Below, one piece after another: positions 58,706-64,000 of a stretch of DNA of 64,000 bases. Within the stretch, counting starts at the first letter, position 1; each line of letters opens with the position of its first letter. The notes under the pieces were generated by a model, which worked only from the letters and a program-made list of their open reading frames with translations, had not been told where the DNA came from and did not search any database. Source of the DNA: Paramecium octaurelia (lineage: Eukaryota; Ciliophora; Oligohymenophorea; Peniculida; Parameciidae); assembly GCA_905182995.1 (NCBI GenBank), contig CAJJDP010000026.1, positions 581,804 to 645,803 on the forward strand, written 5' to 3'. Made by a program: the position numbers and the translations under genes.

Positions 58706-60672
58706 TCAAACATAATGGATATACTTCTCTTAAACTCCCAAACTCGTCAATGCTTGAGGAACTGCTTAATTCATTACAGGAGGTCCACAAACATAAAACT
58801 TGTCATATTAAGACAACTGTCCCAATTACTATCTCATAAACTCCTTATCAAATCTCTCATTGACACAAGTAAAACCCTCAATTTATTCTGTTATTTTCAA
58901 AATCATCCTAAAGCTTTGCTCCTCTAATTCATTTTATAAAGACATTAAACTTTTAAATATTTCTAACCCAATTAATTCTGATTTATGAGCAATTGCTAAA
59001 ACTAATGTAATATGCAGACCATTGCTGAATTAGCATTCAAATGGATTCAACCTCTCCGCTACTTTCTGACCGAATTTTTTCTTTACAATTTGGTAAGTTG
59101 CAGATTACAACTAAAAATCTAACAAATCCAAAAAGGGCAAAATTCCTGTTCCTCCACAAACTATTACAACCCTACCCTTATTTGGCAATCCCAAGGAAGG
59201 TCCATATGGCCCTTCAATTTCATAATCCTCATTTAAATGAGAATGGATATATTATGAAAAACCAAAATTTGACTCGTACTTCTTTATAATTAATGGCAGT
59301 TCGTTTAAATACCTTGCTTGCTAATCCATTGATACAATATCTTCCGATTTGATCTTATTCAATTACTAAATCAGATTTATTAACTTTTCTCTGTATTAAA
59401 TATTTTCAGGAGCCATACTTACTACAGAAGTATATTGCCTTACAGAAATATTTTTGTTCACTGAAGATTTAATTTGATAGTATTTTCCAAATTAATGAAG
59501 ATTAGTCAACTTAGACTCTATCTATTTTGATGAATTCTTAAATCCAAATAGACTTATTTTTTCAGATATCATTAAGTGATTTACCAAAGTCCATTTGTTA
59601 ATATTTTATTAAGTTACATTTTCATTGGAATTTGCATTTAAATGTCCGATCGTTTATCTTTAAATCAAAGTTATCACTCTATTAGAATGAGTATAGGCTG
59701 CCGTATTTCCATCCTCTAAACTTTACCCCCCATAGATGAATCTTGAGATTTCTCTTCCCTTTGTCTTCTCCCAAAAGTATTGTCCTCCAGGATGTACAAA
59801 ACCTGTCAAATCGACAATGCTGTTATTAAAAATAAACCACATTTTGTTACTATATTCCTTTTCAATATTCAGCTAATCTATACAATTAAATGATTGATAA
59901 TACCATTTTATATTAAATATTACACAAATAAGGAATCTTATATGCTCCCAGTTCTATCAGTAGGTTGATTTGCAGAATAAAAGTACTCGAAGAGAGTTCC
60001 CTTCTAATATAGCCATTCGAATATGATTCTCCAAAAAAATAACAAAGCATAAACTATCCAAAACATAATTAAGTTTCCTTTGCCTTCACCTTTCATATTA
60101 CTATAAACTATATAGAATCCGAATCCGCATTAGATTTTACCAAGAAAATACATGCTGTATCCAAGATAGATGTGACCCAAGGACATGATTTTGGTATATT
60201 TTTGAGGATTGCTTGATTCAATACATAATTTTAATATTACTCCTCCTGCACTCTATAATATCATCAGTCCCAAATATGCAAATCCTATGGGAGCATGAAT
60301 GGAACCTAAATTCTAATTACCATAGAATTCAGGCGGATTCCAAATAGCTATCATGAGTATTTCTGCGATTACAGTAGGCACTACGCATAGACCCATGATG
60401 ATACTATGCAAATTTAATCTATGTTTGCTCAATGATCCATATCTGTTAGCTAAAATGCCTAAATCAGCTAAAATTCCCCAAACAATAAAGTTAGCCCACT
60501 TGTGATAATAAAAAGCAGTGTGTTTTTCTTCTGAATCATTTCTGAGATCCACAAAACCAAACTCTTCTTCATTTTAAGACTGTAAAAATTTGTTTGATTA
60601 TTCAAAGTCATTTTTACAGTTAGTCTAAAGGAAAAGGGACATGAGGATAAAGACTAAAAGTAGAATGGACAT
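58706..60672 (-). CDS. Cytochrome b561/b5/reductase fusion protein
   Basis: 646 aa with one 26-nt intron (59878-59903). The ATG at 60672 gives a hydrophobic signal (SILLLVFILMSLFL). Next is a b561-like transmembrane domain with spaced histidines (FYYHKWANFIVWGIL; KHRLNLHSIIMGL; LGSIHAPIGFAY; MSLGHIYLGYS). After the intron comes a cytochrome b5 domain with the heme-binding LTGFVHPGG. The C-terminal half is a ferredoxin-reductase-type FAD/NAD module (EGPYGPSLGLP; VVIVCGGTGILPFLDLL; FYVCGPPVMNQAV). The order suggests electrons pass NAD(P)H to FAD, b5 heme and then b561 hemes across a membrane, for example for ferric or ascorbate reduction; that is inference. Confidence 0.85.
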
Positions 60673-61286
60673 CAATCAAAAATAAATGTAAATTTAGCAT
60701 TTTTGGCTTCTAGTATGAATATGTTGATTATGTCATACATTTTATCATTAAAAAAGCAGAAAATAAACAATTGTATAACTAAAGATGTGCAATTTCAAAA
60801 TGAGAATTATTTAAACAAATATGTCATTAAAAATATGAATGAATATATTATGATAATTAATTAATAACAAGAAAATTAACTTTTATTTCATACGTATTTT
60901 GATAATTGTAAACTTAGAATTAGTTTAAGAATGCTTATATAAATAGACTAACACATTTCTATTGAATTCAAACATAAATTGTTAAATTAGAATAAATGTT
61001 GAGTATGGATTAATTTTATTTGAAAATTTGGAAACTTTGGTGAACTCAATTACCTAGATAGTTTGATTCTAAATATCAATGAAATTTATAAGAATTAATC
61101 TATCTGATCATTGCAATTGATTTTTATAAGACAATATTATTCTTAATTCCAAAAAAAATTCTCAAATTTTTGATAATATTTACGCCATAAAATTTGTATA
61201 ATCACCTCCTCTTTACTTATTTAATTATTATTAAACAGATAATTAGCAATAGATATATCAAAGAATTATATAACCATTTCTTCAAT
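60673..61286. other. AT-rich non-coding gap
   Basis: About 610 bp, AT-rich, between two minus-strand genes. No frame, repeat or RNA gene was recognised. Confidence 0.4.
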
Positions 61287-61695
61287 TCATGAAAAGAAAA
61301 TCCTAATTGAGCATCTCTAGAATTTAAAAGTATTATTTATTTCTTTGGTCTAAATTAATTTCAAAACAATTTTAACCTATACACATGAATAATTCAATGC
61401 ACTATTAAATTTTGGTTTGAATTATTAATATAATTATAATTATTACAATATTTCCATATAGATTTTATATTCAAAAATAAAAACTATTATGTAAAATCTT
61501 TTGCTACCCATCTTGAATTAGAAAACCTCTTCTATCCCTCTTTATTATGGATCATTTTTCATGAATTCATCAATTATTTTCAATTATCCACAATCCTGAT
61601 CTTCTGTTAATTCATCTAAAGAAGGATGAATAATATATTTCACACTTTGATATTTATTTTTTTTTCACAATAGCCATTTAACAATTATTCTCCAT
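61287..61695 (-). CDS. Unknown small protein with a one-base frame shift at a nine-A run
   Basis: Minus strand. ATG 61695 reads MENNCQMAIVKK and reaches a run of nine A (plus-strand T at 61657-61665). Beyond it, the frame that continues sensibly (YQSVKYIIHPSLDELTEDQD, CGQLKIIDEFMKNDPQQRG, then FKMGSKRFYIIVFIFEYK) is one base out. It then stays open about 120 codons to TGA 61289-61287. The total length is 3n+1, so one base too many; deleting one A would join the two parts. No GT-AG intron fits. A homopolymer sequencing error is the simplest reading; a real frameshift or pseudogene is the alternative. Family not recognised. Confidence 0.5.
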
Positions 61696-61930
61696 CTATT
61701 CATCTTCCACTATTCCAGGTTTATAAATCTATAGCTTTAAATATTACTTCTTTATAATGAGTAAAAGTCAATTTTAAGTATTACTACAAATGCATATTTT
61801 CTCCTTTGTCTATATTTCGATTGTTTGTGATATGCAATTTACTAACGATGGTATTTGGTTTGTAAGCAGTATTTTGTTTAAGGTTCATCAATTTTATCAT
61901 TTGTAACATAATTTGCGATTTTAATAATTT

Positions 61931-62816
61931 ATGAATAATAAGGAGGTAATCAATTTGTACATAGAAGACAGATAGGATACCTTAGAATGGATGGGAGATG
62001 AGGTTGAAATAGAGACTCTTGATGAAGTGGTGACATTCATTCTAAATGACATAAAGCAAAAATATCAAACTGATCTCCTTACTTTGAGAGATCATGAGAA
62101 TCAATATTATGAGATTGACCAGATAGTTGAATTCAAAAGACCTCATACATACATCACAATACCATAGAGACAAGATGTGAAGACTTTAGCAAAGGTATTA
62201 AGTGGACTAAGCTAAGAATGAAGTGAGATTAAATCGTAATATTTACACAATCAAAAATGGCAGTATACTATTGGAGAAGTATAAAGGGGCACGTAAAGTA
62301 GAATGCGTCGATTACCAATTGAGTGCCATAAAAAAGGCGAATCAAAAATATGTGGATACCTTAATAGGCATTTTTGATGATTTAGTTATCCAACCAAAAA
62401 AAAGAAACTCTATTAAGAACGAAGCAGTAAAGCCAATTCAATTTCAAAAAGAACCTGAATCTCCAAAATTTGGATAATCTCCTAAAGAAAGCCTCTCTCC
62501 TAGTTGGATCTAAAGGAAATAACTTAGTGATAGCAGCAAGAAAAATGATTTAAAGTAGCTTACAATCGATGAGGTATGATATTGCAAATGAGAGTAGGTA
62601 GCCAAACATAACACCATCAATTCGGCATGGATTGTTATCAACTCCAAAGTTTATGATGTTACTAAATACTTGAATAAACATCCTGGAGGTCAAGAGGAAC
62701 TCATGAAAGGTGTAGGAACTGATGGAACTGCCTTATTCATGTAAAATCATCCTTGGGTCAATGCCCATTATTTATTAGAACAGTTTTAAGTTGGATTTTT
62801 AATCAATCATAAATGA
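61931..62816 (+). CDS. Cytochrome b5 domain protein
   Basis: 279 aa with introns 62195-62216 (22) and 62574-62597 (24). The first ~200 residues are not recognised (EDRQDTLEWMGDEVEIETLD; later NQKYVDTLIGIFDDLVIQPK and a Ser/Pro/Lys linker). The C-terminal 75 residues are a cytochrome b5 heme domain: AWIVINSKVYDVTKYLN, KHPGGQEELMKGVGTDGTAL, and QNHPWVNAHYLLEQF with the second heme histidine. No membrane anchor follows. It might hand electrons to a separate reductase; the b5/b561 fusion gene lies 1.26 kb away on the other strand. The closeness may be chance. Confidence 0.85.
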
Positions 62817-62844
62817 ATTTCATATCTATATATCTAAATATAAC

Positions 62845-63908
62845 TCAAACATCTATAGGTGGCATTGTATCTCCTTCCACAATGTGAGACTCATGCTCTT
62901 CTCCCAATTTATATTTGTCAGACAATATGTATTTGCTAGATTATAACAATTGGTCTATGAATTCAACATTCCTTTCCAAATTTTTATTATACTCAAAGAC
63001 CAAAGAACCTCGGAAATGCATCAATTTTAACATGTCTACCAACTAAATTACATTCATATTTAGATTATTACATGTGAGTAACTAACAATGCCTTCAGACA
63101 AATTCTATTGTTTTATGTATTTCTCTTCAAATATAAAGTTTTTCAAAAATATTGTGTTATATTGTTCATCAACATGTTAATAAAGGGTTGCCAATATTTC
63201 TCTATTCTAATCTAATTCACTTTATTGAGGATTTGCATATCTGTAAATGTTAAAGTTGACACTCTTCAAAGTTTTCTGTTAATTTGCCAATTTAAATAAT
63301 AAATCATATGTGAATTTTGGATTATAACTAAGTACATGATTCACTTCAAAGTTAAATGAATTCTCAATCACGCTTTGTAAATCATCTAACTCTTCCTTCA
63401 CTAAACTCAAAAACTCTTACTCTTTATCGATGTTTCCATCATGTTTTAAGGCATAAAAATAACATAATCTTATATACCATAAAAACTTAGAATTGTGTCT
63501 TATTTTGATCAGTCTTCAATTTGAATAGATGTTAGCAAATCTGTAGTAATGCCTTTTGCTCTAACTTTCTAAAATTGCCATCCCTCAGTATTGTAGGAAC
63601 ATTTACACTGACACCACGAACTAAGTTTTTCATTTATTCTCAGACATACATATGAAAAAGGAGGGATCGAAAATTTTCTTAATACATTCATCATTATGCT
63701 CAGCCAAGAATTCCATAAGTTCGGCTTGATCATTTAGATTATAGATAATTCGATGTATTTTTAAGTCTCTTAACTTCTGAAAATCGTTGAAATCTTTTAA
63801 GCTATTAATCCGAACACTTAAACTAATCGCACTCTTGTCGAACTCATAGATTTAGTCTCTAATAACATTTACAGAAAACTTATATAAACATCGATTGATA
63901 AATTTCAT
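62845..63908 (-). CDS. Unknown protein, frame not fully resolved
   Basis: Minus strand, ATG 63908 (MKFINRCLYKFSVNVIRDQ) to TGA 62847-62845. Two 29-nt introns are clear (after SFFI and after VSYSH). Between them the frame shifts by one base near 63.45 kb: KALLQICQHLFKLKTDQNKT goes into KFLWYIRLCYFYALKHDGNI. The total, minus the two introns, is 3n+1, so either a third intron or a one-base error is present. The protein is helical and charged, for example EELDDLQSVIENSFNFEVNH and LERNVEFIDQLLQSSKYILS; no family was recognised. It stops 28 bp from the convergent b5 gene. Confidence 0.5.
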
Positions 63909-64000
63909 CTTATTTTATACAATTAGATTATTACTCTTATAATAAATGTAATTTTGAGTTTAATCATATATCAATATAATCAAAATCTGAATACTCATAC

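Noticed and set aside
1..64000. Euplotes-type programmed +1 frameshifting to explain shifted genes
   Set aside because: That mechanism needs a TAA/TAG stop at the slip site; here those codons are Gln, and the shifts lie at homopolymers or possible introns.
1..64000. Retained internal eliminated sequences (germline DNA)
   Set aside because: Most genes are continuous apart from GT-AG introns; I could not show TA-flanked insertions breaking coding exons, although the 19-22 kb zone cannot be excluded.
1..64000. Mobile elements, CRISPR arrays, tRNA or rRNA genes
   Set aside because: No transposase core, terminal repeats, spaced direct repeats, or tRNA/rRNA signatures were recognised by eye; a tRNAscan or repeat search would be decisive.

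Overview
This window looks like somatic (macronuclear) DNA of a ciliate, most likely Paramecium or a close relative. Three things support that. Long conserved reading frames are full of in-frame TAA and TAG that fall where glutamine is acceptable, and they end only at TGA. The introns are tiny (most 22-30 nt, starting GTA and ending TAG). The DNA is AT-rich and extremely gene-dense, with starts and stops often 0-60 bp apart. Under the standard code nearly every gene looks chopped up. I therefore translated by hand with TAA/TAG = Gln and joined exons across the small introns. Species is not determined.

Layout, left to right. 0-3.5 kb: an SSU-processome protein (NOL10/ENP2), an SCP/FCP1-like phosphatase and a divergent multi-pass membrane protein. 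3.6-7.9 kb: two tandem pseudokinase-MORN paralogues and a small C2H2 protein. 8.8-18.9 kb: an SPA17-like RIIa/IQ protein, two tandem small kinases, an M1 aminopeptidase, a TPR-like protein, a degenerate RAD17-like AAA+ protein and two unknowns. 18.9-22.7 kb: a gene-poor stretch with an RBR-type RING open frame and decayed protein-like fragments. 22.7-30.8 kb: an ankyrin protein, a FAM161-like ciliary protein, DRG1 GTPase, a dead DEAD-box relative and PDH E1-alpha. 31-41.9 kb: an unknown protein, a CDC25-like phosphatase, a membrane protein, NAA15, a small basic protein, exocyst SEC15 and ribosomal protein L10a. 42-50.6 kb: two small ORFs, two CAMK-type kinase paralogues, a probable mitochondrial protein, gamma-glutamyl hydrolase and a DCX-like/EF-hand protein. 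50.8-64 kb: a small Zn/TM protein, a frame-broken locus, PIG-V, an alpha-solenoid, XPD helicase, a TMEM131-like protein, a b561/b5/reductase fusion, a cytochrome b5 protein and two genes with one-base frame problems. At the far left edge a minus-strand gene probably starts and runs off the window.

There is no operon logic. Neighbours are unrelated housekeeping, ciliary and signalling genes, and tandem paralogues (kinases, MORN proteins) are the only local functional clustering. No insertion sequence, CRISPR array, rRNA or tRNA was recognised. The most interesting items are several catalytically degenerate enzymes kept as long open frames, stop codons of two convergent genes that abut exactly, a strong hairpin upstream of the L10a gene, and a few loci broken by in-frame TGA or single-base shifts. 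I did not find a clear new multi-gene system.
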